From Aricia agestis (Eukaryota; Arthropoda; Insecta; Lepidoptera; Lycaenidae), in assembly GCF_905147365.1 (NCBI RefSeq), contig NC_056418.1, forward strand, positions 1,022,001 through 1,086,000: DNA of 64,000 nucleotides, in the 5' to 3' direction. The notes below the pieces were generated by a model, which was given only the letters and a program-made list of their open reading frames with translations, made no database searches and was not told where the DNA came from. Both the position numbers and the translations under genes were made by a program. Position 1 is the stretch's first letter; each line of letters begins with the position of its first letter. Below, piece by piece: positions 1 through 13,600 of the stretch.

Positions 1-26
1 TGTATATTTTAACGCTTTATTTATTA

Positions 27-1263
27 CTAGCTGTTGCCCGCGACTTCGTCCGCGTGGACTTTAGTTTATAGCGCGCGGTGTCAACAAAATTTGTGTCAAA
101 TTTAAAAACTTTTTAAAACCCTGGTAAGTGCTTCCGGTGTAGCGCGGCCCTTAATTAATCAAAATACCCAAAAACAGCTATGCAGTGTGCACATAATCTA
201 TACTAATATTATAAATGCGAAAGTATCTCTGTCTGTCTGTCTGTCTGTCTGTCAGTCTCGCTTTCACGCCAAACGCCAAAACTACCGAACCGATTGTAAT
301 GAAATTTTGTATACAGATAGTCTAAAGCCTGAGAAAGGACAAAGGCTACTTTTTTACTGGAAAAAAGGGTTGTAAGGGGGTGAAAATGCGTAAATTTGTT
401 CAAATTAAGTTAGTTCCAACAATTCATAATAGATGGCGCCGTGCGTCTTCTACATCGCGCTGACGCTTGCTCAAAAGTCTTTCTATAAGACGTGGTCACA
501 TCTTTTTAAGTTTCGATTTTTTTCGATTGTTATATCTATTCTACGGTATTAAATAACTCAGTACTTTATCTGTGCAGTGACGTAACCTTAAATCTATAAA
601 TGATAAATAGTTTATGGGTAAAGTTGTGTAATTGGAGGGCTAAATAAGCTTTAAAATTTGGCATAAAATATAAAGTTTAATATAAAAAAATGAAATACTT
701 ATTGTGTGCACACTGCACAGCTGTATTGATTTAAGGGGTACCAGGGTTTTTTTATAAAAGCTTTTGACACCAATTTTGTTGACATCGCGCGCTATAAACT
801 GAAGTCCACGCGGACGAAGTCGCGGGCAACAGCTAGTGTTACAATAAAGTAAAAAATAAAACGCCATCTGTTGAATCGTATTAGAACTAAACTGTTCATT
901 CCATCGATATATTTCTGGATTTTTTATAATATTATACATAAAATATGTTTAAGATTTTTGAAATTTTATTTTAATACACATCCAAGACCCAGGAACATTG
1001 AAAACTTTTTGTTCCGCCTGCGGGACTCGAACCCAGGACCCCCGGGATGAGCGCTGGCCACGCGCAATGCGAATTAATTTTCATCGATATTTTCATGGAA
1101 ATAAGATATTTTCCCACATCAAAATGTAGCCTATGTCCTTTCTCAGACTCTAGAATAACTGTATACAAAATTTCATTGCAATCGGTTCAGTAGTTTTGGC
1201 GTGAAAGCAAGACAGACAGACAGACAGACAGAGATACTTTCGCATTTATAATATTAGTATGGA
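27..1263 (-). mobile_element. Non-autonomous Helitron (Lep1/MINE-like), minus strand, interrupted
   Basis: Read on the minus strand, the element begins TCC near 1263 with the usual head (ACTAATATTATAAATGCGAA), carries a (GTCT)n microsatellite and a tRNA-like stretch at 1008-1050 (GGACTCGAACCC), and ends with a GC hairpin and CTAG at 30-27. Flanking bases are A at 26 and T at 1264, the A|T insertion site typical of Helitrons. The interior is split by the plus-strand copy at 197-836. Confidence 0.7.
197..836 (+). mobile_element. Complete non-autonomous Helitron, nested
   Basis: Starts TC (TCTATACTAATATTATAAAT), has (GTCT)n at about 230-252, and ends with the hairpin GTCCACGCGGAC, then GCGGGCAACAGCTAG. 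It is inserted between A196 and T837. 640 bp with no coding capacity. Helitrons move by rolling-circle transposition and leave no target duplication, which fits. Confidence 0.8.
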
Positions 1264-1414
1264 TAGTATGGATTAGAAATGCAGTAGGAGTTCTACATAA
1301 GATAAGATAGATTGATTATTATTATACCAAGTGATAATATTATTAAACATAATATTCTAACGTATTAAAAACTATAAACAAAAACATACTAACTAATAAG
1401 TATGATTAGTTCTA

Positions 1415-1787
1415 TGTTACAATAAAGTAAAAAATAAAACGCCATCTGTTGAATCGTATTAGAACTAAAATGTTCATTCCATCGATATATTTCTGGATTT
1501 TTTATAATATTATACATAAAATATGTTTAAGATTTTTGAAATTTTATTTTAATACACATCCAAGACCCAGGAACATTGAAAACTTTTTGTTCCGCCTGCG
1601 GGACTCGAACCCAGGACCCCCGGGATGAGCGCTGGCCACGCGCTATGCGAATTCATTTTCATCGAAATTTTCATGGAAATAAGATATTTTCCCACATCAA
1701 AATGTAGCCTATGTCCTTTCTCAGACTCTAGAATAACTGTATACAAAATTTCATTGCAATCGGTTCAGTAGTTTTGGCGTGAAAGCA

Positions 1788-1830
<43 letters not shown>

Positions 1831-1861
1831 GTTACTTTCGCATTTATAATATTAGTATGGA
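1415..1861 (-). repeat. Second copy of the 837-1263 segment
   Basis: Nearly identical to 837-1263 but with a longer (CAGA)n run (about 1790-1829). It again ends at the Helitron 5' terminus (GGA, then T). Its 3' Helitron half is missing. The 150 bp between the copies (1264-1414) is AT-rich without recognisable content. Confidence 0.8.
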
Positions 1862-1911
1862 TATTGTCTGTCTCGTAAAGAATTCGGATTCAGAGTAAAA
1901 CTGGACAACTC

Positions 1912-2620
1912 CTTTTTTTTAAGAAGGCAGGTCACTGTAGCCCTGACGTCACTGCGACCCATGAGGATCTATTGTGACTCCTTCGCACTAGAGTATCATC
2001 CCCAACCCAATACTGCTCATAAATTGAACGATATGGTTGGGGTTGGTGCCACGAATTTCCTCTGTGGACGAGTATTCGTGGCGACCAAGGTGCCTGTTCC
2101 TACTCTGTAGTAGAGCAGGGCAGTCGAGGAGAAGGTGAATAGGTGTTTCATCCTCCTCCTCACAGAATCTGCAAGTCGTTATGCTACAAATACCCATTCT
2201 GTTTAGGTGTTTGTTGAGCTTGCAGTGCCCAGTTAGGCTTCTGGTAAGGATTCTTAATTGGTTCCTACCCAAGGTGAGCACTAATTCTGATTGTTTCTTG
2301 TTGAAGTCAGGAATTAGTGCCTTGGAGTGTTCAAGGCCAGGGGTCTCAGCCCATTGCTTCCTGCATAGTCTGTGACCCCATTCCTTGAGCACTTGCTTTG
2401 TGGTACTGGGAGTTATACCACAGACTGGTTCTGGACCATATATGAGACTCTCGGCCCCAAGCTTAGCCAATTCGTCAGCGGTTTCATTGCCGGGGACGTT
2501 GCTGTGGCCCGGGACCCATACTAGGCGGATGTTGTTGTTCCTTCCTAGCATGTTTAACGTCTCAGCGCATTCCAGACTGACAACTCCTACAGGAGCTACT
2601 ACCTGCTCAAAGTAACTAAG
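1912..2620 (-). mobile_element. Non-LTR retrotransposon remnant: RNase H domain and 3' end
   Basis: Minus-strand reading frame (2551-1988, open further upstream to about 2615) with the RNase H signature LVWVPGHSNVPGNETADELA and, near its end, a CRFC...HLLLDCP zinc-binding motif typical of ORF2 ends in non-LTR elements that carry RNase H. It is followed by a 3' UTR and an A-tail (T run at about 1911-1920 on the plus strand). No reverse transcriptase is present, so it is 5'-truncated. 2620-3130 has no recognisable feature. Confidence 0.75.
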
Positions 2621-3131
2621 CTATAGTTTACGAATACCATTTAGGAGTTCCGAGAAGCATCAAGGTGATTAATAAGAGCTTCCCAAGATATCCGCGACTG
2701 GAGCACCTGTCACAGTCATTGAAGCACCCAAATATCATCGGTATCTAGATTCACGATCACGTTGGCGCCTCTGGCTACCCGTGCCAGACACACCCACCGA
2801 TCCCATCCAACAACTTGTATTGCAATGCTATTCATAGTATTACGATGCTGTATAATGTATTACATTGCCAATGTAATAATGTATTGAATGCAAGTTCCGG
2901 TGATTAAATACAAAGTAATTTTGTCGTGCCAGTGATATTTGATATAACACGCCTTTTCTTAATCATTGTAAACTGAAAAGTCAGTATTAATATCCAAAAA
3001 TAATAATACGCAAAGTCATAAATCATAATAAAAAATACGTGGTTTAAAATCCCACCTCACTTATACTAGTAGTGTTGGCTAATTGCTTATCATTAGGTGA
3101 TATCGCTGCTCTTTATCTAGTTTATTATTAA

Positions 3132-4325
3132 TGAGGGATTTTCCTATTTTTTTAATTTGATTGTCAAACAGTTTCCATTTTAATAACTAGATGGCGTATG
3201 GATAGACAACTATCGGTAATACCAGGGAATACCATCAATAATTGCTACAAAACTGGGCAAAAGAATGTAAAACTTGATACATTTCAACTTGAAAAAGACG
3301 CAATAATATTCCAATGAATAGGATAATAAAGTTATTATAACGATGTTTTAGCTAAAATTCACGGAAGAAATAGCCCTATTTACCGATATTCACACCAAAT
3401 GTCACAGGAATTATACATTTTGGTTTTGACAACATCTTACCTGCACTTGTGCAAGATAACGGATATTTAATGGCTAATATTTTATCAATAATGAATATCA
3501 AAAACCCAGAAACCACAATTTGGAAAAAAATAATAAAAACCACACCAACAATAAAAAGTAGAAGAAGTTTGAAAGTGACATGCCCGCCAAAACTCTTTCA
3601 GTTGTCAAGTTTCAGTTTGGAGTTTTTGGGAGAATGAGAAAGAGTGATGTTGTGTTTTTATATTATTTTCCTAAAATTGTGTTATCTTGTGTTTTTAATG
3701 TGTAATATTGGTAGGATATTAACCATTAAATATTCGTTATCGTGCACAAGTGTGGGAAAGTGATGTAGTAACCAGAAACGTGCTCTTTTGTGTTCCCTCC
3801 AAAACTCCATCAAAAGTTTCAGTAAAGCGTCCTACCACTTTACTGAATCGAGCGACTTGACTTCTTGACTGTATTGACTTTATACTTAGACTTTGACTAG
3901 ACTTTGGACCTGACTGACCTGACGATAATATATAAAAAATTGTATTAAAGAATATTGTTTTCCCGCCATAATATTATACTCGACACTGGCCATGGTTATA
4001 GCCGAAGTGCCATTATATGAAGAAAAAAAAAGTTTCAGTTTGACAAGCTTTTATTATGTCAGCGTGTTCCTAAACTATTACCAGTGTACTGGCCTAATCG
4101 CTTAGGCCAATGATCGCTTAGGTTTAAGAAATTTTGATTTATGTCACACTTGACAGTACACTAATATTTTTTGGAAACACAACGCATATGTAGTCAGTGA
4201 TGCCAACCTGCAGATAATTTCAGATCGGTGAGGAACCAATAGAAAATCTAGAAGTGTCTATCCTTACGCCATCTAATTAAGATTGTTAAAATAAAATAAA
4301 AAAATATAAATGAAAATCCCTCATT
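3132..4325 (+). mobile_element. Terminal-inverted-repeat element, long copy
   Basis: Begins ATGAGGGATTTTC and ends GAAAATCCCTCAT, with TA on both sides. The same element occurs at 61431-62183. This copy is longer because of an A-tailed insert at 3620-4029. It has no transposase frame. It ends about 300 bp before the PFKFB start codon, so it borders or forms part of the promoter. Confidence 0.7.
3620..4029 (+). mobile_element. Retroposed insert with A-tail and 13-bp target duplication
   Basis: About 410 bp absent from the sister copy at 61431-62183. It ends in a run of A and is flanked by identical 13-bp repeats AAGTTTCAGTTTG at 3607-3619 and 4030-4042. These are the marks of LINE-driven retroposition. 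The source is not recognised; it could be a SINE or a processed non-coding RNA. Confidence 0.75.
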
Positions 4326-4439
4326 ATAATATACAATGATTATTAAAAAAAAATCCGTGCGTATTTTTTTTTTATTTTTACGCTTGGTAACACCGTACTG
4401 TAGTGTCAATTTGACTTTGACAATTCATTTGACATTTGA

Positions 4440-4628
4440 CAGTCTGAATCCTGACACCTGTCAGTTAGTACGGATTTCTTTCCAATTCCAATCGTCAGTC
4501 GGCAGTCGTGGACTCGTGAATAAGTTTTGTTAAATTAGTGAACTAACATGTAAAGTGATTTAATAAAGTAAAGAACATTTCGAACAGGACATCGATCATT
4601 TGTGACGAGCCCGTGGAAAATCACAGTC
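4440..4628 (+). promoter_or_regulatory. Probable PFKFB promoter/5' UTR
   Basis: Non-repetitive stretch between the upstream element and the start codon. It contains arthropod initiator-like TCAGT at about 4460 and 4496. The exact start site is not determinable from sequence. Confidence 0.3.
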
Positions 4629-7600
4629 ATGGAATCTGACGAGAACCGTGCGGAGGGCTGGAAATACTTGAATAAGCAATTTTTTGGTGATGGTTCGTTC
4701 TTTAACATTTTACTAAATTTCTCACTTGTCTCACTTATGAATTTTATGATCAACAACTATTTTTAATAGTGATGTAAATAATGGGAGTGGTAAATTCAAT
4801 GTAAAAGTTTCTTGTCCTCATAGGAAATCTAAAACAGAAATAAATCATGTATGTAACTTGATTGATGTATGCAAATATTTTCTAAATACAATATTAACTT
4901 ATCTGGTGAACTAAGGTTAAATGTGTTTTACAAATTAATTGCCGATATCGCTGATAAATATTATTATCTTGTTAATAGGAAGAATATTACATTTAGAATT
5001 TGTTTTACTATTTTGCCTGTAAAGATATTAAAAGTAAATTGTTTTAGTTACCTACAGAAACCACTTTGTAAGCACAATCCTAAATTGCAACTGTTTTCAT
5101 TCTAATGATAAAGTTGATGTAGCATAATTTTAGCATTGATTGTTTTTATTATGTTCGGACCATAAAGTTAATATACCTAGCGGAATAGAGAAACAAAGGC
5201 CTGAGCAAGAGAGATGTCACTATCAGTAATGCTGCGTGGTAAAAAGAGACGTGTGATACATGACGGCAGCAATATTTTTTTGACGTCCAGTTTGCACGTG
5301 CCGCACGTTGACAATTTAATCTCATAGAATTCATATTCAATCATGCTTGTGGAAGTGTATACATACACATATTTTTCACACAGATGAAAACCAATTTTGG
5401 TTATGTTTGACAGCTCGAGATTGTTGCTCTATTCCGCTAGGTATATTAACTTTATGGTTGGGACAAAAACTTTGTATGGATTATGAAACAATAGTAATTA
5501 TCACTAAAATTAATTAGTGGCATAAATCATAATAACAATGAACTGATTTCTATATCATTTTAGGTGCCTTTGACAAAACAGGTGAATCACTGTTAAGTAA
5601 ATTTCTGTAGTATTTTACAACAGAAAAATTATTTATTTTGTAGTTAATTCATTTTTTCTATTTTAACAAACTATTTTAATCACTAGCTGTTTGGTAGATG
5701 AAGATACATAGGCATAATATGACAGCCAGTCTTTAAAAAGTTATTAACTGTTTCCTTTTTTTTCAGGTGAACGTGCAAACTACGTAAACATTCCCCATGT
5801 GATCGCCATGGTCGGGCTGCCAGCGCGTGGCAAGACGTATATCTCTAAGAAACTGTCAAGATACCTCAACTGGATAGGAATTAATACTAGAGGTAATTTT
5901 TATATTTAAACCTACAATTAAAAAAGTGTTTATTCATCAAATTTTAATGAATAAACATTTTTTAATTTCTCTTAGTGCGGCAGCATTACAATTAGAAAAT
6001 TAGTTTCTTTCTTTTTTTTTAATGTTTCTTTCTGTCAAACTATTTAAGTAAACTTTGTTAGTTAAGTTAACTTTTAAATATCTCTGAGTGGGGCCGGTGA
6101 GGAGTGTTCCATTCTTTCTGCAATAAACCATACAATATATTTGAGGAGCTGGCGAACAAAAAGTGACAAGTCCACCAGAGTGCAAAAGTATATTTTTTTT
6201 AATCGTCTTCTCTTGACTCATCTCCGTCAATTCCTGTTAATTATTTCAATCAAAACCGGTTAAAAAGGCTTTAAAAAGTCTGTTTACTTGTTTTTTAACC
6301 ACTGTATAATTTTTTTTCTCGCGGACTAATCCGGTTTTGTTCGCCAGCTCCTCATTTGTTACAGTACTGTATGCTATTACACTATGTTAAGTAATAAGTT
6401 ATGTAAGAAATAATCAATTAACATCTTGGAAACGTTACACAGATAACACTCAAGATTACACCATCTAATTACGTGCCTTTGAAGATGTATACAAAATAAT
6501 TCTATTGCTTTTTTTTAAAGAACTGCTCTATAGTTTTTTATTATTGTCTGATACATTACTAAATCTGGGGGCACGGCAGTGCCCCCGCCAAGTCGAGCAA
6601 AAAAGTTAACTTTACAGACACTAGACAGGGACAGTTTAAGGTTATTGTAATTTAAGGACGCTATAACATTTTTTCACAAATATCAGCGATTTTCAGGTAC
6701 CATTTTAAAGAATTAGGAGTCACACTGCGAGGATATTTTAGTTTATTCATAAAAATTTTATAGCTTCATACAAAATTATTCACATTTGATTAGGTACCAT
6801 TATAGCTAAATACACTGAACTAAGGAAAATAAATATACAAAAATAATGTTGCTTATTTAGTCCCCTGTACGAATAGCTAAATATTTTATATAAAAATAAA
6901 TAACATTTCCATTTATAAGAAAGATAAGAAACGCTTTCCTTCATACATTTTCGCCCTATTAAGAACGCGGCATGGCGAGCGTCGTAACCGCCACTGTACA
7001 AGGCGCGCTGATATTGAATGTTATTTTAATGTCTTTAACGTCTATATTCGTACTGACCTGCTAACTTTTGTAACAATTTTTGTGATAGCGTCCTTAAGGG
7101 TAAATATTTTTAATACTAATTGAGTTTTTATGTATTCTGGGGCGTAGCCAGGGCCCCCGCTACCATATGTGCAATGTGTGCAATGCACACGGGCGCCATC
7201 CTCTAGGGGCGCCAAATCGCCATCTTTAGGGGCTCCAAAACCAAGGACCCAAAAAATGTGCCTAAAGGGGCGCCAAAATCCTTTTTTTGCACACAGGCGC
7301 CAGTAGCCCTTACGTACCAGTAGCTACCACCATTTCTGCCGTAACAATTATATGGGGTCCCCGAGTCACAATGTGAATTTTAAGTTTTCTTTCCTTTTGT
7401 AAGAAATATGTGCCCTTTCTCGGGGGCTCCCAAACAAAATTTTAAACGGGCTCTTGCACGTTACGTTGTAGTATGTACTTGCGGTTGTAAAGATGACAGT
7501 CCTTCACACCAAATTTCATGGTTTAATAGCAATTAGGTAACAGAAATATTATTGTTACGCCATCTGTCGTGTCCGGTATTTGCCGATCGCGCGACGGACA

Positions 7601-10600
7601 GTAAACAAATGTGTTGACGATCAAACAAAATCCAACCATCTTGCAAATAGAATTAAATTTTCCACAAAACGTATTTATTTAAACTCAGATGCTCTGTTTA
7701 TAATTATTATGAAATGTCTCTGATTAAATGATAACATTTGCATTACAAGCACAATATTTTATTTTTATTTTATTTCCCGTTCCGTGGCAACCCTGGCATA
7801 TCTGCTCGGTACCTGTCATCGGTGGCGGCATCGTGCGACATCAAAGGCGTTTCGTTACTGTAGGGACTAATATTGCTATACTGTGGCAGTAGTGAGAGTA
7901 CTTGGGACTAATACTAGTTTCTACAACCAATAACGATTCAAGTATAGTTTTCAAAGAGCCAGTACTGGCTGCCAATAAGACTGGCAGCCAGTACTGGCTC
8001 TGTGAAAACTATACTTAGCGGTCATTTGCAAGTTAGTAGTTACGTCAGATTTAGTTCTCTTCCCCCGCATTGGGGGCGCTGATTCCGCTTCAAATAAACA
8101 CTAAAAGCAGGTGGGTATCATAAGTCCAGCGTACTTGTTTAATGGATTATGGAGGTCAGTGATCCAATCTCTCAGCAAATGTCAAAAATCTATGATCAAG
8201 GAGTTAGGAGAAAATGAATCATTTATGTCAATATTACATTATCCAATATAAATGATAGTCTAACATGCCCTTAACTCTAAGAATCCCCTGAATCCCCCCC
8301 TTAAGCCCGGCCGCACACTGTCCGAAATTCCTGATACGAAACAGTTGAACGTCCGCGCTGTCTCTTACATTTTGTACTGAGCCGAGTGAGCTCGAACTCG
8401 CCGGAAGGATAATATTTCGGATAGTGTGCGGGGTGGCGGTCCGGCGAAATTCAACTGTTTCAAACAGTTGAATTTCTGTTTCTGATCAGAATTCGGACAA
8501 TGTGCGGCCGGGCTAAGGGTTATGTATCTCAATTCTCAACACGTTTTAGAAGAAAGGATTGTTAACAAAAATTCTTACGGCCTATTAAATTAGTGAAATC
8601 TTGAAGGATATGTAGATGTACCCTTAATTGCCCCTAAGGGAACACCTAGCATTAGGAGGAGGTTGGTGAAAACAGGCACTAGACTCCTTACTGGAGTGCG
8701 TGTTATCAATGACAAGAGGACAAACCTCACCTGATGACAAAGTCCACGTGCGCATTCTGACGCGGGGTGCCCTTGACCGCGACACTTGATTGTTGATGTT
8801 TGATGCCTCTTATCATACAGCTAGCGATGTAGCTGGTACATTGTTTGGTTCAGAATAGATATCTATTATGTTGTTGGGACGATATAGGCCAGTTTCATTT
8901 GCTTTCTGATTGAATAAAACGCGAAACTGCTGTCAACATGATTGAAGGCCCTTCCTATCCGGATTCGTTGTTGCATTCCGCGTGTGTGTGCACGAGTCCG
9001 ATCAGGTCGGCCTGCGATCAGTCCGACCGAATTTTATCGGCCTCGCAGTTTAATGGAGGCCATTAGCTTCTTGCTGTCGGCGGCAGCATAGGTGAAGAAC
9101 GCTTTCTATTTCTTTTTGTTTGTGTCCTTCGTCCCAATGAGTAAATCTATACTAAAATGAAAAAATTTACGGTCAACTTTATTGCTATCATGCTTGTCAG
9201 CCATTACAAAATTATGAAAAAAAAAACCGGCCAAGTGCGAGTCGGACTCGCGCACCGAGGGTTCCGACAGCTTAAAGGTATTATAGACCTGAGTATTTGG
9301 TATGAATTTCAATTTAATACCTCTACGCGTTTATGAGGAAATGGGTAGTAAGTTTAAAATTATTAAAAAAAAATATATTATGTGATGTAACTAAAAATTT
9401 ATGGTTTTCGTAATTTTTCCTTTATCTATGCTATAAGACGTTGCTTCGTACCAAATTTCAAGATTCTGAGTTCACGGGAAGCACCCTGTAGGTTTTGATT
9501 CCCTTGCAAGTGTCGAAAATTTGCGGCATAAAAGGCTGTATCTTTTGATTGCGTTGGCTTAGAAGTTTGATTTTTTCACAGCTTCAAGGGACAGTAGACT
9601 TGAGTAATTGATATAAATTTCAGCTTCATACCTCCACGCGTTCCTGAGAAAAAGGGTCTTGACAGACGGACGGACGGACAGACGGACAACAAAGTGATCC
9701 TATAAGGGTTCCGTTTTTTCCTTTTGAGGTACGGAACCCTAAAAATACGGCATTTGCTAACTCTCTCTTTTATCAGTATTCAACCTGGGCGAGTACCGGC
9801 GGCACGCGACTACCGCGTACACCAGCCACGAGTTCTTCCGCGCTGACAACAAGGAGGCCATGGCCATCCGACAACAGTGCGCGCTCGACGCGCTGCACGA
9901 CGTCTGCGAGTGGCTCGTCAAGGGCGGCGAGGTCGCGGTGAGTACCGACACCACCTCCACATAGTGCCAACCTTCAGGCCGCGGCCTCCTCCGACAAGGA
10001 GGCCAGGACGCGTATTCGCGGAGCAGGGTCCACAGAGGTCGTCGTGAGTTCCACGTAGTACCAACCTTTAAATGGTAATGTGCTAAGAGCCAACCTTCAA
10101 AAAGTTTAAACTAACGTCTACGTTACATTTCTTTCACAGTTAATTTAGGATCTTTGTAATGCCTAATCACAAAGAAGTTTCGAATAAAAGTAATTCTGAA
10201 TAACAAACTATGGGTCCTTGCATAAGCAATTTGATGAAAGACTTGTGTGTCTAATATTTGCGCATTTGCAGATAACATAGGTACATCTATTAATGAGACT
10301 GAATAAAAAAACGCCTCCGTGTTCTAGTGGTATAGAGCACGGCTCTTGACTCGGAGATCGTAGGTTCGATTCCCGCGTTGGAAACAGGTTATTTCCAAGT
10401 TTGGTTAGGACAATGCAGGCTGATCACCTGATTGTCTGACAAGTAAGATGATCCATGCGTCGGATGGGCATGTAAAAAGTCGGTCCTGCGCCTGATCTCT
10501 CGCCAGTCGTGTCGGTCTTCCGTCCCACTGGGTTATGAGAGTAAAGAAATAGAGAGTGCTCTTGTGTACTGCGCACATACTTAGGCACTATAAAATTACT

Positions 10601-13600
10601 CCTGCGTAAGCTGGCCTGGTTTCAATGAAATCGGCCACCGTCACCGAAACCGGTGTGGGAGCTATTATACATCTATTAAATTAATATACTGAATGACGCC
10701 CGCAATCGCGTGGGAACCGTACATTTTTCCGGAATAAATCCTATGGCCTTTCCCGGGACTGAAAGTATCCTCATAAGTCTTAAACCTTTCAGCAAAATCG
10801 GTTCAGCGGTTTGGGCCGTGGGCGTGAAAAGGTAACAGACAGACAGAGAAACTTTCAGATTTCTTTATAATGTTAGTATGGACGTCAGTTTGTTACCTAC
10901 CTACTACGTGTATATAATCTACCTATATAAACTTGTGCAATAAACACAGTTATCACAATATGACGGCACACCGAGACCACGCGGCGTCGCCGTGCGGCGT
11001 GCCCTTACCTTACCTTACACTGCTATAAACCATGATAGCCTCTTTGTGTAATTAATTGTATAGCTCGATAATATTATTAGTTGAGCTACTTCCATTAGCA
11101 GTATTATGGGCCATAATACTGCGAATGGAAGTAGCTCAACACGGGCAAAATGTAGTTTGCCATAATTTATGGCAAACTACATTTTGCCCGAGTGAAACAG
11201 GAAGTATTAATTTACAATTTAAATCCCCAATGGTCTATTTGCGACAATCTTGGTTATAGTTAATCGTTCTCCGTTCTCGATCATCGAATTTATGAACGAA
11301 AAGGCATAATATTTTAACACAGGGTTAACTTTAACTCTATTAGCTTTGTCCACACTGTGCCTTTTTTGTTCATCAAGGGCATGCGTTATAGCGCAGTCAA
11401 CATCGCACGTGAGGCATGCCCGCGACGCTATGACACTTTTCTTTCCAACGATATGCCAAACGAAAGTTGAATAAAAAGATGATGACGAAAATTGAAGATG
11501 AAATTGCATTGTGTGGACCTGGCTATTGATGCAAATTTTGTCCTTTTTCTTGTACTCCTTAATTTGTATCTTTATAAGTGTGCACAATAAAGAATATTTC
11601 ATTCAAGTTTGCCGGAGTGCAGTGAAAAAACTCCTTTCTGGTAATGAAATTTCGAGAGTCTACCTCAAACTGTTCAAAGGTTTTGGCCTGTGCCGTGTGC
11701 GTTGATCTATCAGCCAATCAGCCTTGCCTGTATATAGAAAATATTTTATGTAATAAAGTAAACTATAAATATAAATTAGCGACGCAGTTGCTGATTTCAC
11801 TATCGGAGTTGCACACTATATTTTGATCGCCAATGTTGCGTGAATTTTTTTTTTATTTATTTAGTTATTTAAACACTTCATGCAAATATTTACATAGGCG
11901 GGCTTAATGCCTAGTGGCATTCTCTACCAGCCAACCTTAGGGTGATGATGAGAATGTTGAATAGGCGCATTCTAAAACAATATTACTTAGTTAAAATATG
12001 ATGTGATAAATAGTTTTATAAACATTAATGTCTGATAACTTTTATTTTAATACATTTTATTATAATAAACCTACTTATACCGTACTTACCTATTACATAC
12101 TAATACACAATATAATATTATGATAAAACCATACATAATTATTTAAAATAAATAATTAAAAAATATACCTACATAAAATATATGTTCATAATAAAATACT
12201 AAATTACCAAAAGAAAATATGGAAAAAATTGTTAAATATGAATTCCTGTGGAAACTCAATCTAATTACTTATTATCATTCAACTGATTTTGTAAATATAA
12301 TTGACGAGCTCTATGTTTAAAGATATTTTTGTTAGGGGACATCCTGATTTCTTGAGGGAGGGCGTTCCAAAGGAGGATGGACTGTACAAGGAAAGAAGAG
12401 TGGACAATGCTGGAATTATGAGAAGGACAGTGGAGGCGCAAGTTTTTGGATGATCGTAGTTCCGTACTATGGGTATTACTGAAGAATTCAAGGTGGGACG
12501 ACAAATATGGAGGAGCGCTAGGAGAGTAAAGGAGAGAGTACAAAGTACACAGTGCACGCAGTGATCGACGTTGACGAATTGGCAGCCATTGCAGCTTAGA
12601 TCGGTATTGAGAGACATGATCAAACTTACGAAGATTGAAAATGAACCTGATGCAGTTATTTAGCATACGGTCAAGTTTGTTAAGAAGTTCTTCACGGAGT
12701 TCGAAAGTACAAACATCACCGTAATCCAGCAGCGGAACTATAAGGGCTTGAACCAGCAACAACTTTATATTAGAAGGTAAAAAGTTTTTTAATCGATAAA
12801 GAGATCTCAAGGAGCTGGTAACATTACGACTAACGTTGGTTATGTGTGTACGCCAATCGAGATTGTTGTCTATATATAGCCCGAGATCTTTAACACTAGA
12901 GCTAAAAGGGATAACACTATTACCTAAGACGACGGGTGGAAGGGCTCTAATGTCGATTCGGCTCAACAAACGCGGACTACCAATCAAGATGGCTTGGCGT
13001 TTACATGCAGACCGAAATTTTTGGACCACGCGTTTATAGCCTCTAAGTCCCTGTTCATGTTTCTAATTGCGACAGGTAAATCTTCAACCCTTTCTTGAAT
13101 GTAGACCTGTAAATCATCAGCATAAAGGTGATACGCACAATGAACTATAACTAAGGATATAAAATTAATAAACAATGAAAATAAAAGAGGAGAGAGAATA
13201 CCGCCTTGAGGTACACCAGCTTCAAGATCCACCCAACTAGAAGAGGAATCATCTAATCTTACACTCTGCTAGCGTCCTCGAAGATAGGAACAAAACCAAT
13301 TTAAAGCTTCGGGTGAGAGTATACGGGAAAGAATCGACAAAAGAATGTCATGGTCGACGTTTTTAAACGCATTGGAAAAATCAATTAAGACTAAGACTGT
13401 GATTTTTGAGTTCTCCATGCCAGCCCTTACATCATTAGTTATTTTTAACAAAGCAGAGGTGGTACTGTGTTTATTTCTCTTCGATTAGTACTTATTTCTT
13501 TTTAATATGATTTGATAAGCAAAGTAATAACTAGAACGATATGGCAATATTGGCAATAATATTATGTTAATATAATCAGTTCTCATAAAATACCCTCTTA

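Noticed and set aside
10314..10390. tRNA gene (A and B boxes, TAGTGGTATAGAG, GGTTCGATTCC)
   Set aside because: The 5' GCCTCCG does not pair with the 3' end, and the body continues as a dispersed repeat also present at 30030-30724; it is a SINE head.
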